Shown here: positions 30,601 to 36,576 of the stretch, piece after piece
How the letters are laid out: every line of letters starts with the position of its first letter
Numbering within the stretch: the stretch's first letter is position 1
Assembly: GCA_028282465.1 (NCBI GenBank)
Contig: JANQHX010000107.1
Span: 1-41,570 of the forward strand
DNA length: 41,570 nt
Direction of reading: 5' to 3'
Source: Gynuella sp.
GTDB taxonomy: Bacteria; Pseudomonadota; Gammaproteobacteria; Pseudomonadales; Natronospirillaceae
Translations under genes and position numbers: made by a program
Notes under the pieces: model-generated
What the model was told of the DNA's origin: nothing
What the model saw: only the letters and a program-made list of their open reading frames with translations
Database searches by the model: none

Positions 30601-30851
30601 TGACAGAAATGAAGACACCATTATCCCGGGAAATCATGCAAGCCATTAAAGATGGTACCATCACCGTCTCAGGTGTTGTCGCAAAGTCATCTGATTATCA
30701 AACCAGTGAATCAGGCGGTGTAAGCGACAAATTCCTCACTGGACAAGGAAGCTCAGAGTCAGCAACAGAAAGTAATCAAACAGTCGATGGCAATGATAGC
30801 CACAGCGGACTCCCGGTTTACGACTTAGAAGAGTTAAAGAAATATTTGTAG
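21675..30851 (+). CDS. 3058-residue candidate eCIS cargo with C-terminal PD-(D/E)XK-type nuclease signature
   Basis: The last gene of the operon, with a weak AGGA eight bases upstream. Regions by eye: ~1-185 Ser/Glu/Gln-rich, acidic and disordered, ending in a Gly/Lys patch; ~200-400 helical, then an Asp/Asn linker; ~500-1390 long helices with frequent Gln/Glu/Arg; 1396-1440 strongly hydrophobic (FLTALTIVVSIALMFIPGVN); ~1455-1560 Gly/Ala-rich, as before toxin domains; ~1707-2060 four helical repeats; ~2119-2124 REEGFH; ~2150-2890 helical. Near the end, GFDQVWV (D2928) is followed by IVEAKG (E2949, K2951) and QMSAQWV, the D-x20-E-x-K pattern of restriction-endonuclease-fold toxins. A cytotoxic nuclease delivered by the particle is the best reading. 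A fused tape measure is an alternative. No immunity gene follows. Confidence 0.7.
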   Translation: MPSASYAQEQQQTSSEQTTSSQESQSQSSEQASETPAYMQGTPDGGNPMSSMASQAPSLSPSPNSSSESSSSGAGSSSSETTSSEASSEPSTEQNQSEQGSEQETTEQEGEETESEEESETDNESEGQEEGDGEGEGEEAQEGESEEDQSEEETEEQQGEQAEGEQGEQASSSEGGRGRSSGGGGKKKSGKAFLQTVPLPKLGIVTPLIPAPPKPAMERADKIQKETGKPPQTHHAQIQDTVNRASQGIEDAQRQMVLNVESISRDTRLSAEEMADEIPGVVAACVASIKKVVKQRVSEVEAAGAKYNAHIQTHGVLTGDALNQSKIDTTQSVYNELQDGADHIEEARVVVEEHFDAKLVEAQSKIFELPVEGSFEPIQGPDTGNDNQDQNNNDDDDPGEDGPSIVSEAETELLNWLPDGASIAATNQLSNGASTFRTTRFLRERVTPSIGPFLEPTQTQLDEGQETKAREVNSDDNRNQFTIMALGLTAPVAEHERNDENNHEENLEQNTQQEQQQTLTAAERAQQTLEQKTAGVVRQLEEKLQPKLIKNIRKAGRKSKEALLDQGNQSANALLTAAAQMAESYRDIMTRMQKLFSPNKFLDGRSLIPKIKDALQSAKAMKNQQIKSIEKQAGKSLEQLKEAKKEHIKGLWKATGDSTDSLGDVVTQTRFDFMLFAEQMTGEMTVGREEVINHARDYADGMAENIVNMSKLNDERAVPRLQALAAGFLNGRIGAALGWQKQVLKGHVDGLKGSDGRIQKIWGDIATDLNNRSRRIDHALDDTTLLVFDDPDQDSVISAIGDVPAGGQGALKEAFKSVTNDDLLTRIGDQLSGNDLDNALNLLDSSPSIRAQARLDVANQSGGWFGYNQQARESALRGMTAEERATLNQSDIDDTKEYLEGQLRGTEETISTAYLDGNRQLAMAARLQEARRQALRQANRSHRGVNNASSHGDQAMVDFVAGVDRIAQQELSIENNYVGPDQIRAFTNQALVEYANLETPIEDRPLGGYSTETAREFVINQFSEPRNVVVPDAHGHYRVQQVATTPGAQDFIRDALTHGPDSDQAKQSRAVFEVRRAREEGSELSETTQMRLTQALENPRLSQLQAQLNAARTPEDRERISRQLEEERTKHQGNMAEMARRLGAPARVLQDPAQATQWLGQQVGDLFAREGQQHSRYGQELVTQGRASMFASIALATDKSGTHEDLLLHAYRGRSRAEIEEVEQQWADQRGENLNSMLGIREQPGDSPTGGRLSTLGEVSGDVAMQLEQLALGEPKTDLDRLNLARLQIDQQERGTGFIADRTMEGSIERQNMEARRERMARMIVNAANPALPQRYQDDPMRIFNSRGVISPDIQARTFNEDGSFRGDALAFTNQTNAAGLSAQNYQAEIDRQESMVTGFLTALTIVVSIALMFIPGVNMVAAGILTAVIGGALTMGAKYGMRGERYGWEEAATDMAQTGIEAATAGIGGAMAGGLGKTGVLFKAGETLTKTFGQVGGAIVREAITGAVSNAAQLAIQDDTFKDGTNAGIDKLLRGAVKGAAVGAISAGVSEKIGGSLENSMKRGIQETGDVAQSQMQRLGQILGPRGRDMFKEGASEFLGSTMSEGAGLLMDYANGDFKGTFKDALKQMGQAGLRDMISGVGRSGANQRNRARFDSLMASARQKQGNLTTKEMRALRLAGISAGVMDSSTSASQVMREVEVGRQARSSLPEAMQPYANRLNADSLDQLNHFIRNGFESPDAKLDFIRGLADQMPDIAPRDILKDFNLGSKQSAKVRAQQEVEAAALVHQQKTVRNQVLSEVPGPARKALRDLDVSQMDGLSKSDLKQLSKMIASGRIDQRVMEALAQKIKQKQPDADTDSLLQTVADATQTSRRAQNADTAQKTKQRQQLQESLGEHSALASQYNSKQVNQLQKLISGDIKDSDALRSQLYRKAKQANPELTRDGFDLIIKGAQESHQSKIKAEQQDARQQKIKQMDNVPESHQQTLSYLREDHLLDIRIAQQQAGINKATLETIVATTLKQHPELDATQLRKAIEETLAHQPKASATESENKQLRKQLLAGKSSEQQALLRDVPIIRVSDSEFQAMNRWNKGDAVTMILDGKAVVVIREGADISSLREEGFHALQLQDPAWREKLGALDERNLARWNELSDAEKMALYSNKIDIEIDAQHRNIRSLEAQLNGVMLPSTRRELQIQLELVKRNLSNLQKRQIEVQQFDQTRMMELAAGVIQRPNWLDRPARLFQVGDGDDAALSKLKKRIEGSDDSEANQAIFNRIRKAFGITQDSLPSKILIAIDGIHRITDTMAFMKLTADVVESGHNADRIKERIVKQEYLDLAREAINTSDGKHALTADQLARVLSMMPADSSAGGPPTGSGTSQVNQRVFELTESIIRRAKSISDPEQRTQFIKNMEALAKVLSGDDQLTQLSTLLRGDNPIDRVNKLAQIIPRTASGDLDLPTPHTHLTNLVKEVIKLKTDQNQAFDNLAELMVGAGAPRREALAGLLSDIKGTKTFADTIASAAEFKRTLDSLGDTLSPELSKKLLVRLIRNSRNNTSNRSRLFDDTKSLIQDVQKLLNSNVGGDSDKARLILEHLATAKSLPPGTDIEVRRTIAVLSSTVYTADITIAVKRLNGLNDTAKLKKLREFADNLASESKTQDGQLKSSKLTKKLTFDEIMEVSRQNYDDLKTRIDADADKLSSARSFLRAMEDALPLPPDTPENKAQRENIKNLHAVLLEARPWIKKIITGRNGNADIDSIPGSEKKKVMDELLADIASKVLSGDLNMSSTAHKAEVLSHIRNAVLDEFAQEVTSAPKIKEILESPTVKAYLDRIPKDKQDLVRQHLEATIKQREKYALAEMILKDFAENGAELAGWDQDRINAEISEAQSRFRAKVTEAVGEIDAFITVSSDPKYKDFAMEHGFASGTGFDQVWVKRDPNNPSRILEVMIVEAKGPGAGLQDTQNKGFQMSAQWVAKSLTEMKTPLSREIMQAIKDGTITVSGVVAKSSDYQTSESGGVSDKFLTGQGSSESATESNQTVDGNDSHSGLPVYDLEELKKYL
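22065..22088 (+). repeat. short GGTGAA-type hexamer run in the acidic coding region
   Basis: Three perfect GGTGAA units, preceded by one GGTGAC, encode Gly-Glu/Gly-Asp pairs inside the Ser/Glu-rich N terminus of the giant gene (whole low-complexity stretch about 21700-22240). It is in frame, so gain or loss of units would only lengthen or shorten the disordered region. Confidence 0.6.
26796..27860 (+). repeat. four degenerate ~85-93-residue helical repeats within the giant protein
   Basis: Repeats begin near residues 1707, 1800, 1893 and 1978 and end near 2060. Each unit has a leucine-rich helix (such as DLKQLSKMIASG or QVNQLQKLISGD), a second helix ending in Lys/Gln and Pro (KQKQPDADTDSLL, KQANPELTRDGF, KQHPELDATQL), and a Gln/Lys-rich connecting helix. 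Identity between units is low, so the repeats are old or strongly diverged. Confidence 0.55.
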
Positions 30852-31247
30852 AATTTACCTCAGCTCTTTATGAAAAAATGATTTAAAAAAGATGAAGTAT
30901 TTATTTGGAATTTATGAATAAAAGTTTAATCTAGACCTAAGGCAACACTGCGATGTTGACACCCTTGCGGTTCGTAAACGGTTTAGGTTGAACAAACAAC
31001 CAAGTGAACACGGCTAGCTTAACAATAAGTTTTGAGTTAATTGCATCTTTAGCAAGCTCAGTTGGAAATAGCGAGAACAATTCACGCAAGGCTGACTGAC
31101 TAGCACGCCGACAATAGGCAGTTGCAAACTCATTTAGTACGAGTCACTGAGATGAAAATCTTAAAGAAGACTGTTAAAACGGCATAGGCGGTGCGTCGGC
31201 TGAACTTCGGTTTGGTCGATTTGCCTTCCACTTCTTCGCCTCGCAAT
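30852..31247. other. intergenic spacer between eCIS operon and helicase operon
   Basis: A spacer of 396 bases between convergent genes. I see no tRNA, no strong terminator hairpin and no intact gene. The first ~80 bases are AT-rich. The rest contains the possible gene relic described separately. Confidence 0.5.
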
Positions 31248-31258
31248 TTATATGTCAC
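30937..31258 (-). pseudogene. possible decayed ORF, two minus-strand frames
   Basis: On the minus strand, 31258-31130 reads from GTG to stop with protein-like composition (RTAYAVLTVFFKIFISVTRT). A second frame, 31143-30937, carries on for 68 codons without a start codon (RRASQSALRELFSLFPTELA, LAVFTWLFVQPKPF) before a TAG. Joined by a frameshift near 31135 they would make about 105 residues. The first frame overlaps the end of the UvrD-like gene by 11 bases. I do not recognise the product. It may be chance, a gene remnant, or a transposase fragment. Confidence 0.22.
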
Positions 31259-33254
31259 TAAGAACTCTATCCAGACTATTAGTTGCTAAAACATCATATG
31301 AACTGCCGTCAATATCCACTAGCACCTCGACCTCTTGGGGAAGCCTCTCAGTTGAGAAAAGAACTAGTTTTTGTCCCGCACGAGTCATAGCTACATATAG
31401 TTTTCTAATAGACTCTGAATAGACAATGCGTTTTTCATCATCGTTAAGGTCAAGGTTTCTAGATTTATCCAACAGTGGGCCCACTCCTAAAACAAATATC
31501 ACCCCTGCCTCCATTCCAGTGCAACTATTAATACTCATCACTCGAATACGATTTTTCTGGCTCGTCTTTTCTTTAGAATCATTGCAGTTAATAACAGTGT
31601 GATGACCTAATCGATCTCCAATTACTTTCTTAACATTCCAAGGATTAATACTGTCACCACAAAGCACTATAATTTGCTGCATTGGCACAGAGTTTTGATT
31701 GACACAGGAGTCGAGCTCATTCAGAAAGCGCATTTGCTCATCTTGAGGATTATCAACATACACTACCTGTGGTTTACGTCCTCGCGTCATTTTTTCTAGA
31801 TCAGGCTTAATAAAATCTTCCGAGTCTTCGTCAAGGTGACTCAATAGTGTATTAGCTGCCAACATAATCTCATAGGTAGTTCGATAAGAATAACTTAATT
31901 TCTTGGTTCTGCCTCGAACGTTTAAACCAATGCGCTTCCAACTTAACCGGCTTTTTAGAAAACCCTGATTTGGGTCGGCACATATAAATAGTTGACCTCT
32001 ATCCTTGATTGATTTTTTTACTAACTCCAACCAAGACGGGGAAAAGAACTGAGCTTCATCAATTAGAATCTGATCAAAGGTATCAAACTCAAAATCATTA
32101 TATTCCTTTAGACATAGTTCTTTTATATACAAGCTGGGCAATAATCCATTTTTCGGACATGACATCAGTTCACAGGCTAATTCATAAAGCTCCCAAATAT
32201 GTTCTCTTTGAGCCTTTGATAACGAGAACCCTCGCCCCTGTCTCTCGTAGTTTAAATAAGCTTCTCTATTTTCAATTAAAAACTCGTTGATATATTCAAT
32301 CTCTGACCAAATCTGTTCATCAGATATAACCAAGTTTGCGTAAGCCTCTATCTCATTTGAGAAAATCTGACGGAGATAAGGCTGCTTTTGTTTTTCTGTG
32401 AAAAGCAGATTTGGGTAAGGGGTAAGTTTAGCTTGCTGCATACGAGCATAGGAATGGAATGTTTTGATCATTAAATTACTAGGTTTACCGCCTAAATACT
32501 CTTCAAACTTAAACTGAATATTTTCTGTCACAGGTTTATTGTGTATCAAAAGCAAAGCATTCTTTTCAGGATATCTTTTACAAAATAGAATCGCTCTGTT
32601 AATTAAAATTAGTGTTTTACCACAACCTGCAACCCCATTGATTAACCGAACCGAAAACTGGTCTTCTAAATCACTGGTTCCATCTTCATCCCACATGTCA
32701 TATTTGGTAGCAAGTTCTTGATCATAGTCTAAAAAGAAATCTCCAAATTTTGCCGAGTTATCGCGACTTACTGCTTCTCTTCGTGTAGTGCATTCAGCAT
32801 TAATAACAGATTCAGATACAAGGTGTTTTTTTATCCAAATGTGTGATTGATCATTAAATTCGTTTGCAAGCTCTTTGATCAGAAACTCCCCCCGATTCCA
32901 GAATTCCCTCTGCTCCACGAGCTTAAAGTTATCTATGTTATCAGTGGGGTCTGAGAATAGTGAATCATACTCTAGACATACTGCTAAATAATTAATTTTT
33001 CCGTAACCAAAATCACCCAAGTTTTCATTTAATGCGGTAAATTTTTGCAGGTCTGATATTCCAGGAGGAGTAACATGGTTACCAATAAATAGCCAAGATT
33101 GATTGGGTCCTTCAATAACTATAGTTGCAACACTAGTATCATCATGAGGGGGAGTACGAACAATGAAACAATCACTAAGACGCTCAAACACCTTTTTATA
33201 TTTTCTTCGAACACTGTGATCCAAGCCATGAAGTCCGTCCATTAATCTAGCCAT
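31248..33254 (-). CDS. UvrD-like superfamily 1 helicase
   Basis: A protein of 668 residues. The ATG at 33254 is preferred over one at 33275 because AAGGA lies seven bases upstream; it overlaps the upstream helicase gene by eight bases. Residues 1-~195 are an unrecognised N-terminal domain (with IEGPNQSWLFIGNH and FWNRGEFLIKELANEF), not a standard UvrD start. The helicase core then shows motif I GVAGCGKT (207-214), motif Ia IKTFHSYA, motif II ILIDEAQFF, motif III LFICADPNQGF, motif IV LSYSYRTTYEIM, and motif VI KLYVAMTRAGQKL. All ATP-binding motifs are intact. It would use ATP to move along or unwind nucleic acid. Operon pairing with a UPF1-like helicase suggests joint action in defence or repair; this is inference. 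Confidence 0.82.
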   Translation of the reverse strand: MARLMDGLHGLDHSVRRKYKKVFERLSDCFIVRTPPHDDTSVATIVIEGPNQSWLFIGNHVTPPGISDLQKFTALNENLGDFGYGKINYLAVCLEYDSLFSDPTDNIDNFKLVEQREFWNRGEFLIKELANEFNDQSHIWIKKHLVSESVINAECTTRREAVSRDNSAKFGDFFLDYDQELATKYDMWDEDGTSDLEDQFSVRLINGVAGCGKTLILINRAILFCKRYPEKNALLLIHNKPVTENIQFKFEEYLGGKPSNLMIKTFHSYARMQQAKLTPYPNLLFTEKQKQPYLRQIFSNEIEAYANLVISDEQIWSEIEYINEFLIENREAYLNYERQGRGFSLSKAQREHIWELYELACELMSCPKNGLLPSLYIKELCLKEYNDFEFDTFDQILIDEAQFFSPSWLELVKKSIKDRGQLFICADPNQGFLKSRLSWKRIGLNVRGRTKKLSYSYRTTYEIMLAANTLLSHLDEDSEDFIKPDLEKMTRGRKPQVVYVDNPQDEQMRFLNELDSCVNQNSVPMQQIIVLCGDSINPWNVKKVIGDRLGHHTVINCNDSKEKTSQKNRIRVMSINSCTGMEAGVIFVLGVGPLLDKSRNLDLNDDEKRIVYSESIRKLYVAMTRAGQKLVLFSTERLPQEVEVLVDIDGSSYDVLATNSLDRVLSDI

Positions 33255-34998
33255 TGTATTTTCCTTGTAGATCACCTTGGAATGCTGATTTTACGAGTGC
33301 TCTGTAAGCGTCAATATTCTCATTTAAATCCGTATTCCTAACATCGACTTTGAACTCGCTTGAAAGATAGGGCCCGATGAGTATCAATTTCACCATAGGA
33401 CGGGTAATGGCAACGTTCAGCCGCTCAGGCTGAAAGAAGAAGTTAGCGACTGCCTGAATAAATTGCCTATCCGTTGAACATAAGGAAATAATGATGATTT
33501 CGCGTTCTTGCCCCTGCATCCTTTCTACCGTATCTGTCACTAAGTGTTCCGCTTTGAAGATGCCCAGCTTATTCAAGAGTTTAGTGCGTATCATTTTTCC
33601 ATGGTTACGATAAGGCGTGACAACACCTATGTCGCTCAGGCTTACTCCGGCTTCCTTAATGGTGATTATCAAATCTACCACTAATTCAGACTCTTTTTTA
33701 TTTTGAGTTTTAGCATTCAGCCCTGGGCTCTTAATAAAAACAAATGGATTATCTGGACTTAGAATATCTGAAAATCTATTAGGCTCATTAGCTAGTTTAA
33801 GTTTTCTCTCTGCGTTAGGGCCCGTAGAGATTAGATCACCTGCGTAATACTGGTTACTGGGCCATGAAGATATCCATTTATTCATTCTGTAAGTTTGATT
33901 CAGCATTACCGAAACATCTCTATTCCAAAGTATTAATTTTGAAAATACAGAGTAGGATTCCTTATCAAGAACTGATTTAGATAAAACTACTGGTGGTAGT
34001 TGTTTGTGATCCCCTACAAAAACAAAGCGTTTAGCTTTACGCATTGCCATGACGGCAAGTGGAACAGTTACTTGACTAGCTTCATCAAATATTACGGTAT
34101 CGAACTCAAAACTTTCTAATCGAGATGTGCAGGTGGCAAATGGTGTAGCGCCAATAACATAGCCAGAGTCAGGCCTAGTTGTCCAATCGCTGCCATATTC
34201 AAAGCGAGAAACAAATTTATCCAAGCCTTTTACGGAACCAATATGACCGATTTTTGCGACAGGAACCTCTTCGTTAGCTATTTTGTTAAGCGCATTATTA
34301 ATGGCCATGTGGGTATGCGAAGTTAATAAAACACGCTGCCCTTCGGCCACTAATAATTTAGCAATTAAACTAATAACTTTAGTTTTACCTGTACCTGGTG
34401 GCCCTTGAATGCAGGCTAAATACTTCGAAGCAACACCTAAGGCGACAGCATGAATCTGTTGATCGTTTAGTCCTGCCTCTTCTGCTAAGTCAGCAGCGTC
34501 GTCATAGTTGTCAGTGAAAATACTATTGGCATTCATTTCTTGAGACAACAAAGGCAGTATTATATTTTGCCCATTTGATGTACTAGCGACATCATCCAGT
34601 GACTTATCAAAAAACTGTTTTAAGTCCATTGCATCAATGTCAGCATAAAACTCCATTGCGATTTCAGCGATTACACTTTTGTCTATTTCAGCACGGAGTA
34701 ACCATTCTCTATCATTTTCATGCTCGATTACCGCTTGACGTATAAAGGATTCTTCCTTCGGGTTCCCTGAATGCAAACAAATCATATCCCCTTCTCGAAA
34801 GCGTGAGTCATTTCCGCTCAAAGTCACTAATAAATGGTTTTTATCTTCAATTTTTATTGAAACAAGGCGTTGAGTCTCACCGGTTTCTAGTTTCAGAGAT
34901 AATGGCTTTTCCCAGGTTTCATATAACTTTGCAAAATTTGCCTCATGCTCTTCTTCAACAAATGAACGCAACTCTTTGAGAACTTGCCTATGTTCCAT
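33247..34998 (-). CDS. UPF1/DNA2-like superfamily 1 helicase (COG1112 type)
   Basis: A protein of 583 residues and first gene of the minus-strand operon, with GGAG seven bases before ATG. Residues ~35-110 look like a small beta-barrel (VSIKIEDKNHLLVTLSG, FREGDMICLHSG) as in UPF1-type helicases. The core has motif I GPPGTGKT (199-206), motif II VIFDEASQ, motif III FVFVGDHKQLPPVV, motif IV MLNQTYRMN, motif V DTVERMQGQE and motif VI LNVAITRPMVKLILIG. All look functional. There is no extra nuclease domain, and the total is shorter than most family members linked to defence. The substrate may be DNA or RNA. The stop lies inside the start region of the UvrD-like gene, so the two are translated together. 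Confidence 0.83.
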   Translation of the reverse strand: MEHRQVLKELRSFVEEEHEANFAKLYETWEKPLSLKLETGETQRLVSIKIEDKNHLLVTLSGNDSRFREGDMICLHSGNPKEESFIRQAVIEHENDREWLLRAEIDKSVIAEIAMEFYADIDAMDLKQFFDKSLDDVASTSNGQNIILPLLSQEMNANSIFTDNYDDAADLAEEAGLNDQQIHAVALGVASKYLACIQGPPGTGKTKVISLIAKLLVAEGQRVLLTSHTHMAINNALNKIANEEVPVAKIGHIGSVKGLDKFVSRFEYGSDWTTRPDSGYVIGATPFATCTSRLESFEFDTVIFDEASQVTVPLAVMAMRKAKRFVFVGDHKQLPPVVLSKSVLDKESYSVFSKLILWNRDVSVMLNQTYRMNKWISSWPSNQYYAGDLISTGPNAERKLKLANEPNRFSDILSPDNPFVFIKSPGLNAKTQNKKESELVVDLIITIKEAGVSLSDIGVVTPYRNHGKMIRTKLLNKLGIFKAEHLVTDTVERMQGQEREIIIISLCSTDRQFIQAVANFFFQPERLNVAITRPMVKLILIGPYLSSEFKVDVRNTDLNENIDAYRALVKSAFQGDLQGKYNG

Positions 34999-35422
34999 TT
35001 TAATGCTCCATCAAAGCAGATATGTGTATACTAGATGTAGACGCCTTAATTAGTTTTACTGAAAGCTAGAAATCAACTACTTAGAATTTTCACGCTGATA
35101 AAAGATTAATTGTCTTAATTGGTTTTCGTTTTGACGCATGGGAATCAGCAATTTTCTAATTTAGTTGTTATATCGCAGTAGTCAGATCAGGAAAGAATTA
35201 ATTTGATGTAGTCCAAAAATGGTTCATTTTTAACATAAGCCCCCTAACCGAAACTCGATTAAATACATCATTACGAAATGAATATTTTGTCAGAATTTTA
35301 AGTCAGGTTTCAACAAAAAGTATCACGACGAATTACTAAAATACTTTAGTCGGGAATTCTTGTGATAAAGCTTTTATGACGCCTTTCGCTCTGGAAAAGA
35401 TTAGATACCTGAGCTATCAGCA
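34999..35422. other. AT-rich spacer upstream of the helicase operon
   Basis: A spacer of 424 bases between two minus-strand genes. It must hold the helicase promoter; TAGTAT/TATACAC-like hexamers on the minus strand near 35010-35030 could be a -10 element, but I see no convincing -35 partner. One copy of AAAGCTTTTA lies at 35367-35376. No RNA gene is recognised. Confidence 0.4.
35367..35376. repeat. AAAGCTTTTA motif, copy 1
   Basis: A ten-base match to copy 2 at 36148-36157. It is followed by TGACGCC here and GGCGTCC there, then by C/T-rich bases with TTC and CTC. Each copy lies 3' of a small membrane-protein gene (47 and 27 bases from the stop). The core is near-palindromic, so part of the match could be chance. 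Confidence 0.35.
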
Positions 35423-35788
35423 TCAACCGCTTTTCGAATTACGATATTTCTGAATATTTAGCCAGATCAAAGTAGAAATGCTAATTATGTCAACGACAAT
35501 GAGATAAGGGTCAATTTCGATCAGTGGGCTATTGGGGCCTGTCACAATGACAGCAGTAAGGCCGGTTAAATTCACAATCAATGTCAGCAGCAGCAAACGA
35601 TCTTTACCCATAACCAACATGGCACCAAAAAATGAGTAGGTGAACGCAAATGAAAATGCACCGAGGTTTGCTACAAGAGGTTGAATGGACCAATCAAGAA
35701 AAAATACGCAGTAAATGAAATGTGTCAGCCCAGCGGCAATCAGCAATAAACCTTCCAGCCTTAGTATGCGGCCATATAGTGGTGCCAT
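35423..35788 (-). CDS. small four-helix membrane protein, unrecognised
   Basis: A protein of 121 residues. The ATG at 35788 is chosen over an in-frame start 39 bases upstream because GGAG lies seven bases before it, and because the hydrophobic pattern then starts close to the N terminus. Four membrane segments are visible, at ~11-31 (LLLIAAGLTHFIYCVFFL), ~37-59 (LGAFSFAFTYSFFGAMLVM), ~63-82 (LLLLTLIVNLTGLTAVIV) and ~92-111 (LIVVDIISISTLIWLNI), with a basic tail (KYRNSKSG). That suggests an inner-membrane protein with both ends on the same side. No enzyme motif is evident. It stands alone between long spacers, like a gene cassette. Function unknown. Confidence 0.6.
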   Translation of the reverse strand: MAPLYGRILRLEGLLLIAAGLTHFIYCVFFLDWSIQPLVANLGAFSFAFTYSFFGAMLVMGKDRLLLLTLIVNLTGLTAVIVTGPNSPLIEIDPYLIVVDIISISTLIWLNIQKYRNSKSG

Positions 35789-36183
35789 TTTTTCGCTCCT
35801 ATTTAAACTTGACTTCGTAAAGCCCATCCATGTTATAACAGACTAAAATCCTGATCTGTTATTTAGTTATTAATTTGATCGAAATCAAATTATTTAGCTT
35901 CGAGCCTTTAGTTATCGTTAGCATTCTTCGAGGTATTACCATCTGATCAGCCCAATCAGTACAGGCTATATTTCCACATCGAATTAGAATCAAACATTGC
36001 TTTGCTAGACTCGTCGTATTGATATACCCAGCGATATTTATTGCAACTACGAGAGCTCCAGTGAATTTCAAATTGAAAAATTAACGAATCCCATACACGT
36101 CCCATTATTTGCTTTATCTTTTATCTAGGAATGTTTAGTTGCGCGGCAAAGCTTTTAGGCGTCCCTTCTCGAACCTATTTTAC
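35789..36183. other. AT-rich spacer between two small membrane-protein genes
   Basis: A spacer of 395 bases. A second copy of AAAGCTTTTA is at 36148-36157, again a short way downstream of a minus-strand stop codon. A 70-codon minus frame (36071-35859) begins with TTG and has no ribosome site, so I do not call it. No tRNA or clear attC core is seen. Confidence 0.4.
36148..36157. repeat. AAAGCTTTTA motif, copy 2
   Basis: The partner of the copy at 35367-35376. It is preceded by TTTAGTTGCGCGGC and followed by GGCGTCCCTTCTCG, an unusually GC-rich island for this AT-rich stretch. Confidence 0.35.
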
Positions 36184-36576
36184 CTACAATTCATTTTTTG
36201 ATTTATTTCGTAACTGTTGAAATAGGATAATTGACAATAAGTACAACAATACAGCATTGATCGCTGGCCAGATTACCATAAGATTAGGTGCATTCTCGGC
36301 TTCTATAGGTAAATTATAAAAGACACCAATACTAGCAGAAGGTACGACAAGAATTGGAATAAATGGCATTAACGTAAACCTTGGATAAGAATCTGAATAC
36401 CAGGAATAGGAGAGCTTAATTAATGCAGCAGGCGCTATAGCAGATACACTTACAATTGAGTCAATTGCTGAAAGATATATAGTCAGTGAAAGTCCGAGAA
36501 AAACATAAGATGCAGCGATAATAAAGCAATACATATACACGATTCTTACTGCAGTTGGTAATTCAGAATATTTCAT
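36184..36576 (-). CDS. small membrane protein, unrecognised
   Basis: A protein of 130 residues with GGTGGAG directly before ATG (one base between; a close but workable ribosome site). Four hydrophobic segments are visible: ~11-35 (YMYCFIIAASYVFLGLSLTI), ~38-56, ~66-86 (LMPFIPILVVPSASIGVF) and ~98-121 (MVIWPAINAVLLYLLSIILF). It ends in a basic tail (QQLRNKSKNEL). The layout is close to the neighbouring 121-residue protein, but I see no real sequence similarity between them. There is no known motif. It lies alone between spacers of 395 and 570 bases, AT-rich and unlike the eCIS operon in base use, which fits later acquisition. Confidence 0.58.
   Translation of the reverse strand: MKYSELPTAVRIVYMYCFIIAASYVFLGLSLTIYLSAIDSIVSVSAIAPAALIKLSYSWYSDSYPRFTLMPFIPILVVPSASIGVFYNLPIEAENAPNLMVIWPAINAVLLYLLSIILFQQLRNKSKNEL

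Noticed and set aside
35859-36071. 70-codon minus-strand frame
   Set aside because: It starts at TTG without a ribosome site, and its composition is unlike a membrane or soluble protein. It fills a spacer where AT-rich chance frames are expected.
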